Of a DNA stretch of 64,000 nucleotides, positions 32,844-43,379 are shown in pieces (positions within the stretch are counted from its first letter, which is position 1; each line of letters begins with the position of its first letter). The notes below the pieces were generated by a model. That model was given only the letters and a program-made list of their open reading frames with translations. It was not told where the DNA came from and made no database searches. Source of the DNA: Rhynchopus sp. YZ270_cl-10 (Eukaryota > Euglenozoa > Diplonemea > Diplonemida > Diplonemidae); NCBI GenBank assembly GCA_964035575.1, contig OZ037855.1, forward strand, positions 992,001 to 1,056,000, read 5' to 3'. A program made the position numbers and the translations under genes.

Positions 32844-35590
32844 TTATTGGTGAGATTTTGTCGCAAATGGGTAGAAAAAAAGTTAAGAGCTATCTATGAT
32901 CTTCCAGGGAATATCAGGTGGTTTCTTATTGGTGTGGGTGGGGGTGGGAGCAGGGGTTCATCTTCCAAGGTTTGTTTGGGTTAAAGTGTTGCACTTTTTG
33001 GAGCTTTTTTTTGTCTTTTTCTTCCCTCTCTCTATATGTGGTATATTTCTTTCTCACTACCGTTTTTTTTTTGGTACACTGTCACGAACGGGCTGTTGTA
33101 TTTCAAGTCAACTTTTTTTTCTCTCTCTTTTTTTTGGTTCGTTGTCTGGTTTGGGAGTTGCAGCTTTGTTTTGAAGGTTGCGGTTTTTTTTTTATTATAC
33201 TCAGGCAGCATTCGCTAGTTACTGGGAAGATCAATCAGGGCAGCCCTCACAGGCACGTGCCGAAGTGTGCCCGCCAGCGGTGTGAGTGAGAGTCACACTT
33301 GGTGTGGGGTTTTGGTTAATATTCTCATCATTGTAAAGAGCCTCAGGGAGGTGTCCTGGCTGCGGTGGTGTCTGTACTTCCCCCTTGCCTACTAGACGAG
33401 TAATAGGCCGGCACCTAGGTGTAGTGTTGACTCATTAGGGATCGGGTGTGTACCTCCACAGTGTGTGACCACCTTCATTTCCCAGGGTTAGCCATCCCAG
33501 CACTTTGTACCCTCAGGCCAAGACCTTCACAGGGTTTCTGGAGGAAGTGCCACGAAAGGACCCCCGGATGCAGTTTTAGGTCCAGCCCACGACCTGGCCC
33601 TGCGGTTTATTTTTATTCAACCTCGAATTGGATGTAGTGGAACGCATGGTTGGGGTCCACCCATTCCACTGTCAGCGAGAGGGCTTTTTTGTATTTCAAA
33701 ATTTAGTTTTTTCTCCCCCCTTTTTTACCATATACTTTATTGTACTCTCTTTTTTGAAAAGTGGTACAGTGCCGGCGTCAAGCGGACACGGCTGCGTTCG
33801 CATTTTCTAAAGCGAAAAAAAGAAGGGAACCTTTTTTGATCCCTATATCCGAACTTTCAATTTATTGAATGCAAATGTCATAATACTCTGAAGCGATTCT
33901 CTTCTTTGTCCAGATAGCGTTAGGAGGATACGTTCTTACCTTTCGATTGTCTGATGTTTATCTTCTTCTTCTGCGTTTTTTTCTCCTACACTGCAAGCTG
34001 TTCTATGAATGCTGGCGGTAGGTGTGTGTTTTGATAACTAATCGGGGGTAATTCTTGTGCAGAATATGGCACCAATAGGTATGTTTGTGTGTGTGTGTGT
34101 GTGTTTGATAACTAGTAGGGGTAATTCTTGCTCAGAATATGGCCCCAATGTGTGTGTGTGTGCACGAGAGACACATCCATCTTAAGTTTTCTTTGTTTTT
34201 GTTCGTCACGACAGTTTTCTTTTTTATTCTCAATTTCGCGTCTCTCAAGCAACCCATTTGTTGCTTATGTGCCTAGGAAAGGAGGCATCTGTTTGGGGAG
34301 GGGGGGGTCACTCAGGGGGGGTGGTAACAACGTATTTTTCAAAAAAAAAAGAACAAAAATAAAATTAAAAAAAGGTGTTGGCATGATTGTCAACAATACA
34401 AAACCGCAGTATAGTGCACCCTCGGAAGTCTGCGCTAATACAAAAAAAAAAAAAGCCAAATAAGAAAGCAAAACAATAACACCAACAGCGTGTTTGTTTA
34501 CTCGCTTGCCCGCGGTCCTGGCTGTGGTGCAAGCGGTAGTCCCCCCTTTTTTTCTTCTTTCTTTCAGTGCCTGCTGTCCCAAGAGATATGTGCACTATCA
34601 AATTCACTCTTTTTTATGAAAAATATATTGTGTGTGCACTCCGAGACACATGCATTTTTCACAGTTTTCATTTTATTATTACTAACGGTGTAAATGTGCT
34701 GCACGTACTAACGTTGAGAATCTGACACACGTTTTCTTCTTCTTTTTTTCCTCTTTTTTTTTGCATTCCCAACAATTAGCGGTATATGCACCTATATTGC
34801 ACTATTTCCCTCCTCTTCTATTCTTCTTCTTTTCCCCAAAAACAAAACATAAGTTCCATCGATACAAAGGAAACCAATGAGAAGGTATCGGATGTACTTC
34901 AAAGAAGGAAATCTTCAAACCCCCTTTCCCCCCCCCCCCTCTGCTGCCTTCCCTCAAAGGGAAGCAAGCCACTGTCACCCCCCTAGTGCCGTCTCCATAG
35001 GCTAACAAGCTTTCCACAAGCATTTTTTTTTCCGAGACAAAAAAAACGTTCAGTTCTTTCTCTTAGTACACAGCCATGCTAAATGTTTGTCTGTGCATAT
35101 TAGGGGAACAACGCCTGTCTGAGATTGGTTTTTGATGTGTTTTTTGTTTTGATCAAGGTGATCAAAAGCACTGTAAGGCTCAGAGTCGTTGTACCAAACT
35201 ATATTTCATTATTCAAGACACTAAGCACGAGAGGCTTGGGTTTATCTAAAAACGCTTTTCTTTATTTTGTCTTTTTTTTCTTTTGGGAAGAGAGGCCTGG
35301 GGTTATAGGTGATTGAAAAAGAGAGGGAAAAAAATCCCCCAGCAAGGTAAATTTATTGCAACAAAAATGTTGCCATTATTTTTTTTTGATCCTGTCTGGG
35401 TGGGAAAGGGTAAATGAAAAACAAAAAATTAAAATAGGATTGTATCTGCAGTGGTCCAAATATCTTGGCATTCAAATAAGGCAGAATTTGGGGTAATTTG
35501 TCGCCCTTTTTTTTTTCGCACGAGAGGCTTAGGATCATCTTATAAACTTTTCTTCTTTTTTTTGGAGTCTATAGTAGTTGCAGAACGTTC
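32844..35590. other. Intergenic, AT-rich, no gene seen
   Basis: Mostly T- and A-runs with short open frames of no coding character. A more balanced, GC-richer island at about 33,220-33,650 stands out but matches nothing I know. Variants of the dispersed short motifs occur at about 33,100, 33,670, 34,159, 34,640, 35,224 and 35,518. A 75-bp sequence is duplicated in tandem at 34,022-34,150 between TG microsatellites. Confidence 0.5.
34022..34160. repeat. Tandem duplication with TG microsatellites
   Basis: A unit beginning TGTGTTTTGATAACTA and ending in AGAATATGGCACCAAT is repeated about 77 bp later with a few changes. Each unit is bounded by TG repeats (34,081-34,103 and 34,149-34,162). Confidence 0.75.
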
Positions 35591-37480
35591 TTGCTGTGCT
35601 CCAAAGCAGTGGTCGCGCTAATTATGGGAAAAAATGGGGAAAAAATGGATTTCGGGTACGGAAAAACGTTCCTTGAAAAGGTTAGCTGGGGAGGCCCGGA
35701 AACCCCGTTTTGTGGCATTTCCGGGCCAATCCCGGCTTGTGGTGGGGTATATACGGAAAAATGGACAAAATTTTAGTGACTTAAATTTTCGCAAAATATG
35801 AACCCATACTCGTAAACAAGGGTCATTTTCAGGAAAATTCGGAAAATTCCGAGATTTGGAAGCAATTTTTCTCCTGAAAATCAGTGGGTTTTCAGCCCCA
35901 AAACATACCGCGATTGGAATTTCCAGAATCCGTCCGCGCTGTGGTGGGGTCACTTTGCCGAAATGGCCAATTTTTTGGTTTTGGTCAAAATCCATGTGGG
36001 TAAAGAGGGCCAAGGTAAATCCCACAACCAGATTTTCTCTCCCTGATCCTGACGTCTTGAAACATGAAAATGCGCGAAAACACCGGCATTTGCATTTCCG
36101 GAATCCGTCCGTTCTGTGGTGGGGTCAATTTGCCGAAATGGACAAGTTCTTGGTTTTGGTCAAAACCCGTCAGTGTAAGGTAAAGGGGGCAAGTGTTTGC
36201 CTGTAGAAACTGGAAGGGAACAGGCAGCGCCGCAGGCGCACGGTAACCAACCTTTTTTTTTTTTCTCTTTTTTTTTTTTTCTCCTCTTTCTTTTGACTTT
36301 CCGAGCCAATTGCGTTCCACGGCGGGGTCACATGTATATGCAAGTCCACTATGTGGTGGTCTTACTCAACAATATTAGAACTTCTGGTTTCTTAATGAAA
36401 TCCCCGTACTGCAAAAAAAAAACGTTCCTACCAAAACCCCCAAAAATCCCGGGATGAGGGATGGACTTTAGCGCGAGCTCTGCCCTCACCCCGCGAAGAT
36501 TTTTTTTTTTTTTGGGTAGGATTTCCAGATTTACCTTACCCTTTTTTTTTGCAAACCAGGGTTTCCTTACCATAGCGTGTTTTTGCGCACACATGTGACC
36601 CCACCGTGGAGAGCAATCGGCTCGCGCAATCAAAAGAACGCAGAGAAAAAGGAAAAGACAAAAAGACAAAAGCTGGGTACCGTGCGCCTGCGGCGCTACC
36701 GTTCTCAGTCAAGAACACCACAATTTCATCTGAAGCTGTGTTTTCAGACTTGAACATGACCCTTGTTTACGAGAATCGGCAGTCTCGAAAAGTGCACAGG
36801 AATAAAAAAATGGTGAAAACTTAAATACCGAAAACTCGTCCATTTTTCCAAAATGACCCCATCACTTTCTGCAATTGCACCGCATCGGACGATGCAATCA
36901 ACAAAAACGCCCAAAAACGCCTCCCCTTTTTTCGTGATCTGGGAACATGCTTGCAGGGGTTTCCTTGCTAAAACCAGAGAATCTCATACTTCATAGTAAG
37001 GGTACTTTAGCGTATTTTAGCGCACGCATGTGACCCCACCGTGGAGAGCAATCGGCTCGCACAATCAAAAGAACGCAGAGAAAAGGGAAAAAGAAAAAGA
37101 CAAAAGTTGGGTACCGTGCGCCTGCGGCGCTACCTACTGTTCTCAGTGGTGTCAAAAACACCACAATTTCATCTGAATTTGGGTTTTCAGACCTGAAAAT
37201 GACCCATGTTTAAGAGTATGGGTTCATATTTTGTGAAAATTTAAGTCACTAAAAGTTTGTCCATTTTTCCGAATATCCCCCACCACAGCCTGGGATTGGC
37301 TCGGAAATGCAACAAAACACTGTTTTTTCGCCCCCTGGTAATGGAAAAAAAAATCCCCACGTAAAAAAAAAAAATTTGCACCCCGATTTCAGATTTTTCA
37401 AAAATTTCCCCAAAATTAGCGACACCCCCGCTCACCCCCCTACAAAAATAGCAACTCCCATTTTAAAACTGACTTTATGT
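35591..37480. repeat. Nest of inverted and direct repeats (foldback region)
   Basis: Bases about 35,700-35,840 are repeated in inverted orientation at about 37,200-37,320 (shared blocks GTGACTTAAATTTTC and AAAATATGAACCCATACTC). Between them, 36,590-36,700 and 37,025-37,133 are direct copies of one another (ACCGTGGAGAGCAATCGGCT), and 36,226-36,335 is an inverted relative. Copies of TTTCC.GAATCCGTCCG lie at about 35,920 and 36,100 and match the second array element. The GC-rich core occurs at 36,226-36,248, 36,675-36,700 and 37,107-37,133. No transposase is seen; this looks like overlapping non-autonomous elements. Confidence 0.7.
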
Positions 37481-38006
37481 TGCCTATAACCAAAATAATT
37501 TGGCACCTTTTTTTTTTTGGAACGCCAAACATATTTTGGAGCACTGTATACAACAAAAAACCTTTCCTCTATTCGTGAGTGTCATGCATATATCACTCCT
37601 TAGGCTGCATGAATGCTATTCCATTGCACCTATTGCATCCTCAAAAAAAAAGAAAAAAAGAGAGGGGGGAACAAAGAGCAGCGAAAAAGGGACCCCCCCC
37701 CCCCCCCCCTAACACACCCTTCCCCGCCCGAGGGGAATGTACCGTCGTTGCTGTTGTTGATTTTTTTCTTCTTTGCTCTGTTTAGTTATTTGCAGGACCG
37801 ATTTTTTTTCTGAACAGCAAAAAAAAAATATGCCCAATCCCCCCATTCCTCTATTTTCATATATTCCCCAAAATTTCCTCTAATCTCACACCCTCAGACT
37901 TCAGACCCCCCTCTTTTTCATGCCCTAATTGCTTTTTTGAGAAAAAGCTTACCATTTCTTCTCCCTCTCATTTCACCTTCCAGCACTTTTGTTTCCACCA
38001 CCCAAA
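37481..38006. other. Intergenic before the 38-kb gene
   Basis: AT-rich with a C-run at about 37,692-37,710. It ends in a pyrimidine tract and CAG (37,981-37,983), an acceptor-like site 24 bases before the next ATG. Confidence 0.5.
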
Positions 38007-39197
38007 ATGATACCACGAACAAGCCATTTAATTAGCCCCGAGGAGTTGCGGAAATATGAAGTAATATTCGAGAATGTTCACGCAACTATTGGGGAGGTGT
38101 GTAGCAGAGCGAAGGCGAGGTGCATTTTACAGCAGTGTGGACAGTTTTCGGGGGATTCGAATTTGCAGGTAGCCTTGGAGAAGGTGGTGCCGGCGTGGTC
38201 GGGGACACCAGCGTTGACATTTCCGGATGTCCTGCATCTTATTGTATTGAATATCTCTTTGACCTCAGGGCGGAGTATTGATACCCCACCGGAGACCCCT
38301 CATGGCGATGCTCCAGACCAAACTGACGTATTCGATTATATCTCTACAACTGCCTTCAATCGAGTCAATCCTGAAAAACGCACCTCCGACCCTGAAATTG
38401 AGTCCAGAGAACGTTCAGGATCGCTCATAAAAAAAGATGCATTGCAAGGGGTGGTAAGCAGTTTTGGGTTGTTATTTGATGTGCCTGGAGAGCTTAGTAC
38501 ATTAGGGATTGCAGGGAAAACGGATGCCGTGATTAGTCGTGATGAATTCCGTTTGTTATGTGACGCATTGGATAAGGAAGAAGGCAAAAACGAGGCCGAA
38601 AAGACCACAGTGCGTCCAACACATATTTCAGAACGGTGTTCGGCCACCCCTATCCCGCAAGAATATTCTCCAGCGAGACGCAGCTCAATTCCTGGGATAA
38701 AACCTGATACCATTGCCCTTCGAGGTCCTCCTACATCGGTGCATGATCTCACTCAGATGCTGAATGCTATAGGGGATCGTACTATTGAGCCTACAACGCA
38801 AAAGAAAATAATTCCTGCGTATCGTGTGATTAACACTCAAAAGCCCTCTGTCAGAATGGGGCATACTCAGGTGTGGCGGAAGAACACTAAACAGAAAGGC
38901 GTCTCTCAAGAGGGTCAGAGATCAGAAATGATAGCGCAAGGTGTTTTCCCTCCTGGAGCACCACGTGGCAAGCTGCAAGGTGTCAGACCCACTTCAGGTG
39001 ACTATGTCCGTTGGGAGCACCGTGTCATGACACCCATAGAAGGCGTCACCTCCAACATCCTTCAGGCAGAAGCCGACACCCCTTCCTTCGGGCGCTACCC
39101 ACGGAAAGGACAGCCAAATGGCGGGCTTCTCAACTCCCTAAAAGGCGGGTCTCCCCCAAGCATAGAGTTATATCCCAAGCCATTATGGTTACGCTAA
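38007..39197 (+). CDS. Unknown protein, possible degenerate EF-hand fold, 396 aa
   Basis: The start chosen is the ATG at 38007, the first in the frame; the frame itself is open a little further upstream. The N-terminal half alternates predicted helices in a way that recalls calmodulin-like domains: ISPEELRKYEVIFENVHATI opens the protein, and around residues 150-195 a helix (KKDALQGVVSSFGLLFDV) is followed by a loop and DAVISRDEFRLLCDAL, like the end of an EF-hand. Canonical calcium-binding loops are absent, so binding is doubtful. The C-terminal half is polar, rich in Pro, Gly and basic residues and probably disordered. Codon use resembles the neighbouring genes. I cannot assign a function. 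Confidence 0.75.
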   Translation: MIPRTSHLISPEELRKYEVIFENVHATIGEVCSRAKARCILQQCGQFSGDSNLQVALEKVVPAWSGTPALTFPDVLHLIVLNISLTSGRSIDTPPETPHGDAPDQTDVFDYISTTAFNRVNPEKRTSDPEIESRERSGSLIKKDALQGVVSSFGLLFDVPGELSTLGIAGKTDAVISRDEFRLLCDALDKEEGKNEAEKTTVRPTHISERCSATPIPQEYSPARRSSIPGIKPDTIALRGPPTSVHDLTQMLNAIGDRTIEPTTQKKIIPAYRVINTQKPSVRMGHTQVWRKNTKQKGVSQEGQRSEMIAQGVFPPGAPRGKLQGVRPTSGDYVRWEHRVMTPIEGVTSNILQAEADTPSFGRYPRKGQPNGGLLNSLKGGSPPSIELYPKPLWLR

Positions 39198-39800
39198 TTA
39201 TTTGGTCTTTTCAGATCAAAATAAATGCGATATTTTGGGGGTGCTTTCTGAAATTTGTGTTGCAGTAAATCTAGCCCCAGAATCAAAACAAAACAAAAAT
39301 CCTGATATTTTTCCTCTGTTTATTTTATTTTCCAAGAAAAATAATATTGAGGGAAAGGCAGGGTATATTGCTAAGTGTCGTTTCGCGAGGTTTGGGTGGG
39401 GCAGGGAGGCGTGACGACCGCTTTCTTGGGGAAGGGGGAAAAAAATGACCTCTCAAAATAAAAAAAAATCGCAGTTTCGCTTTCAAATCTGGCGACTTAG
39501 CATTATGCCTAGAACAGAGCAAAGGTTCTACGACAGACAGCTTTCGTCCCCACCTTTTGTATTTTCAAAAGATTTGTCCTCCCACCACCCCCTTTTTTTT
39601 CCCCACCGTTAAACCCCCAGCTGCCAATACCAAGAAGCAATACAATCAAGGTGGCATTTTGCACAAAGCATCTCTGCTGTGTTTTTCTTGCGGCAACTTT
39701 TTCTTATCGTTGTGTGGCGATTCTCCCCCTTATCCCCACCCTTCCTCTTCATCCACATCACAAAACAGTCTCCCCCACACAAAAACAAACTTTCACTAAA
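39198..39800. other. Intergenic before eL29
   Basis: No gene seen. It ends in a pyrimidine-rich stretch (about 39,715-39,780) with an AG at 39,767-39,768, typical of the start region of a ribosomal protein gene. Confidence 0.5.
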
Positions 39801-39980
39801 ATGGCCAAGTCCAAGAACCACACCAACCACAACCAGAACTACAAGGCCCACCGTAACGGAATCAAGAAGCCGAAGCAGGAGCGTTACATCTCGAAGAAGG
39901 GACAGGAGCCCAAGCTCCAGAAGAACCAGCGGTTCTCCCTGAAGGGCTCCATCAAGGCTCGCAAGGAGGCGAAGAACTAG
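39801..39980 (+). CDS. RPL29: 60S ribosomal protein eL29, 59 aa
   Basis: The N terminus [20 protein letters not shown] followed by IKKPK is the hallmark of eL29, a small very basic component of the cytosolic large ribosomal subunit. Yeast eL29 has the same 59-residue length; animal forms carry a longer tail that is absent here. The later part keeps the RY.S.KG..PK..KN.RF pattern of the family. No intron. Its presence supports a eukaryotic nuclear origin of the window. Confidence 0.96.
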   Translation: MAKSKNHTNHNQNYKAHRNGIKKPKQERYISKKGQEPKLQKNQRFSLKGSIKARKEAKN

Positions 39981-40386
39981 AGAACGATTTTTTTTTTTTC
40001 GCGATCGATGACGACGACGGGAGCATGATGTGTGCAGATATGCGTGGTCGCGCAGTTTCCGGTCACAGCCCCGTACCCAAAACCCCGTCGCACCTCCACA
40101 GCAGAACCGTTGCCTGAAGGCACAACCCCCCTGCCCCTCCCCCCCAGTGTTCTCTGACGCCCGTAGAGGCGAAACACCCGCGGTTCGATACCCCCATGGA
40201 GGTCTGGTGCCTGCGTCCGCAGAGGCGTTTGCATTTCAACTACCATTTTTTTTTCTCCTGTATTGGTTCCCCTCAAAAGCCCTCAAAAACCCCATTGAAC
40301 CACAGAATACACATGAATCCAATACACGCCTTATTTGTTCGTTGATTCTATTTTTAATCGTACCTGAGGCTTTAGGATTAGATCAG
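39981..40386. other. Intergenic or 5' leader of the coiled-coil gene
   Basis: It carries a copy of a companion dispersed motif (GCGTCCGCAGAGGCGTTTGC, 40,212-40,231) followed by a pyrimidine/T-run. No separate gene seen. Confidence 0.5.
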
Positions 40387-42378
40387 ATGCCGGGTGTAGG
40401 TTCGCAAGGTGACGCCATGATGGCACGGAAGCTGGCCAAACAGCAGAGTGTGACAACGCTGAACCGACAAGACAGCGCTGCGTCTGCGGGGGTGCTTCAG
40501 AGTGTCGCGTCGTTGACAGGGGGGTTGCCACGGAGCGGGGCGACAGAGGGTGGGAGTAGGCATGCGGCTCAGTTCATCCCCAACCCACAACCCACCTCCG
40601 CAGAACAAGCGGACCTCGCAGAAGCAGCTGCAGTAGCACGGAAGAAGCATATGAAGGTATTATAGTGGCGTTTAGAGGGGAAAATTGAGATGAAACGTAC
40701 TGTTTTTTTGGGGAAACCATACGAAGAGTAAGACGTAAACCCCCTTTTTTTCTCCATTTTTTTTGTCACCTCATGAAGGAGGAAATAGAAAACAAAGCAT
40801 TTTGAACACACTTTGCGGTTCTGGGGACGAACCGCGCTGCAGAGCCACTCCTCACCAAAACAGGTTGAGGTGTGTGCGTTTCACCACAAACCTCTCCCAT
40901 GGGTTTTATCGATGAGTGTTACGTTTCTATTTTGACAAATTATCCCTCCTTTCTGTCTCCGCTTCAGATCTCTGTGGGTTAACACCTTGAGACATTCGTC
41001 TTTCACTAGATTATAGGGGTTTATGGGGTACACCATAGTTAGGTCTCTGCTACTTTCGAAACAACACAACAGAAGCAAAACATGGATGCCTGCCAGCAGC
41101 GCCAGGCCATGTACGACGCATGGCCAGATGACCCGCACTACCTCCAGCAGCAGCTCTCCCTCATCCGGCAGGAGCTGATGGAGAAGGAGGAGCAGCTGCA
41201 ACGTGCCCACACAGATGTGCGGTTGCTGACATCGGAATGTATGTTGGATGAGCGCTTTTTTTGGGGACGAAAGGGCTTTGGGTTTGCGGGTTTACGGGTT
41301 TGTGGTCTCAAGGTACGAAGCGGAGTGGCAGCCTCACTGAGCGTTTCTTTTATGGGTTATTTATTAGTAGAGATAGAGAAGGCTTTTGCCTTATGCTCTA
41401 CGTGAGACTTCTGTCACCGAGCTTGCCTTAGGACACCTGTGTTGTAGTGTAAGGGGATATTATGGAGGAGCCAAAATGATGGTTTAAAACACATCCATGC
41501 AGTGGAAACGCAGCGCCAGACATTCGACTCTGAAATGTTCAAGGTCAAGGCAGAAAACCTCTCCCAGCTTATCCACACCTTCCAGTATGTCAATAATCCC
41601 TCCTCCTCCCCTTTTTTGTCACATTGTCACTGTACTCAGTTTACTTCTTACCCAACCGTTCTTTATCCAAAAAATATGCACCCATTATATCTCAATTTGA
41701 GGGGAGTACCTCCCTCAACCACTTTACTGAATCACAAACACGCTATTTTAGAACTTCCCTGCACTTGGGACTACCACCCTTTTTTTGGGATTTTGGCGGT
41801 GGCCGAAGCCCGAACTTCCCCCCCTCACTTCCACACACCTATTTCCCCCAACACAAACAAAACAACTATCCTTCCTTTCCTTTCTATCCTTTCTATTCCA
41901 TCCTATCCCCCCTCCCCACAGAACGGAAGGCCTCCGCGGTGTGGAAGGGCTTGCGAAGATGCAGCACAGCGGGACCTTCCAAGAGGGCAAAGACAAAGAG
42001 CGGCAGCGTGTGTACGAGCTAGAGCGTGGCATGGTGCACGACCTGGGTGCGATGCGTCAGGAGTATACGGGGAAGCTCGGGGACATGCAAGGGGAGTACC
42101 GCGCAAGGCTTGGGTGGCTGGCACATCAACAGTCATGCCTTGAGTCGCAGCAGCAGAAACAGCACGAACAACACCAACAGCACGTCATCCAGCAGCAGCA
42201 ACAGCAGGTCCAATACGCTATGACACCACGATCATCCTTCCGTGCAGGCTCCCGCCTCTCTCACGCCCCCTCCGCTGCTACATCGACCCCTTACGGCAAG
42301 ACCTTCGACTCCTCTCAATCCTCACGCGGAGCGCTTCATGCAACCCCTCAGGTCAGTCGACTATCGGAGATTCGATGA
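40387..42378 (+). CDS. Coiled-coil protein, four exons, 324 aa
   Basis: Proposed exons are 40387-40656, 41073-41238, 41503-41584 and 41922-42378. Donors are GTATTA, GTATGT and GTATGT; acceptors end in CACAACAG, CATGCAG and CCCCACAG; phases 0, 1 and 2 agree at each junction and the joined frame has no stop. The product starts MPGVGSQGDAMMARKLAKQQ, has a low-complexity N-terminal region, then long charged helices (for example LIRQELMEKEEQLQRAHTD and YELERGMVHDLGAMRQEY), a Gln/His-rich stretch and a Ser-rich tail. Heptad-like spacing suggests a structural, perhaps cytoskeletal, protein. No known domain is recognised. Exon 1 might begin further upstream if there is a leader intron. Confidence 0.65.
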
Positions 42379-42529
42379 CCCCTTTATTTCATTTTTTTCA
42401 TTTTTCTCAACTTTCTTTGTTATATCTGTATAGATTAGAATATGAAAAGATTCCTCTCCCCCCTCTTTTTTAGCTTTCAATGAGTGTTCACTCTTCTATT
42501 CCATAAGGGATTGTTTAGTGGGTGGGATA

Positions 42530-43055
42530 ATGCGGCGTGACGCAGAGAAGGGAGGCGCTGCGGGTAACGGGGTGAAGGTGCTCGACCTGGACACAGCGGA
42601 GGGTCTGGACTACCCACTGCGATCGAACTGCTGGCAGCAGAGCGCCCTCCGTTCAACGTTCCTCACTGCGCTGCTTGCAGTGACTGCCAGCTTCTTCCTT
42701 GAGTGGCTGTGGGTTGGGGTGGTATGCAATTCAACGCATTTCCTCCCCCAAAAAACCCCCCGCATTTACACACAACCTATGCTCTGTGATAACGATTGTG
42801 ATGGTGACCAAGCGAGGCTTAGGTTCATCTTATATTTTTGTTTATTTCGGTGGTCTAAGACTGAGAGAGATGTGGTAGCGGGGATGTTAAAATTTGGATT
42901 TGGTGTTTAGTCGAGTTTGGAAAAAAAATACTCCACTAGCCATTTTTTTTCTATAATTCCCTCAATACACAACACAGCTGCTTCTTTCTGCAGCTTCATT
43001 GGTTGCGGCGAGGTGCTCCTTGCGTCGTTCGCATGCAAAGCGCCATGGGGAATGA
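42530..43055 (+). CDS. Small membrane protein, two exons, about 89 aa
   Basis: Exon 1 (42530-42721) starts MRRDAEKGGAAGNG and ends in a hydrophobic segment (TFLTALLAVTASFFLEWLWV). It is followed by a GTATGC donor. With the acceptor AACACAG at 42977, exon 2 (42978-43055) continues in phase as LLLSAASLVAARCSLRRS and stops at TGA, giving two adjacent hydrophobic stretches and a basic tail. An alternative acceptor at 42993 would give a different short end. The 256-bp intron contains a copy of the dispersed motif (AGCGAGGCTTAGGTTCATCT, 42811-42830). Family unknown; membrane location is inferred from composition. Confidence 0.5.
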
Positions 43056-43379
43056 TATGTGATGTTTGTCACCTCTTCATTGCAGAAAGGCAGACCCCTA
43101 GGAGACAAGCATTCCTTTAATCTGGTAACAAAAGACACCCTTTTTTTTTTCTTTCTCGCGAATGATCCGCGGATGAGAGGGGAGGGAACTAGCCTATAAC
43201 CAACCATTATTTTTTGTCCTAATCATCTCTCCCCTCCTCTCCCCCCTCCTCTCTCCCCTCCCCCCTCCTCTCTCCCCTCCCCTCCCCTCCCCAAATCCCT
43301 TCACCACACACCCACCCCCCAGAGGGAACCGCGAGGGTAACACCAAAAACCCCTCGTTTTTTTTGGACACCACAACACA
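43056..43379. other. Intergenic with long pyrimidine tract
   Basis: About 43,225-43,292 is almost pure C/T (CTCTCCCCTCC repeats), then an acceptor-like CCCCCCAG at 43,315-43,322 before the next start codon. No gene seen. Confidence 0.6.

Noticed and set aside
35591-37480. Autonomous transposon or reverse transcriptase gene in the repeat nest
   Set aside because: No transposase, integrase or reverse transcriptase motif is visible in any frame; only non-autonomous repeats can be supported.
40150-40215. tRNA-like sequence with GGTTCGATACC
   Set aside because: The stem that should flank the T-loop does not pair and no acceptor or anticodon arm can be drawn.
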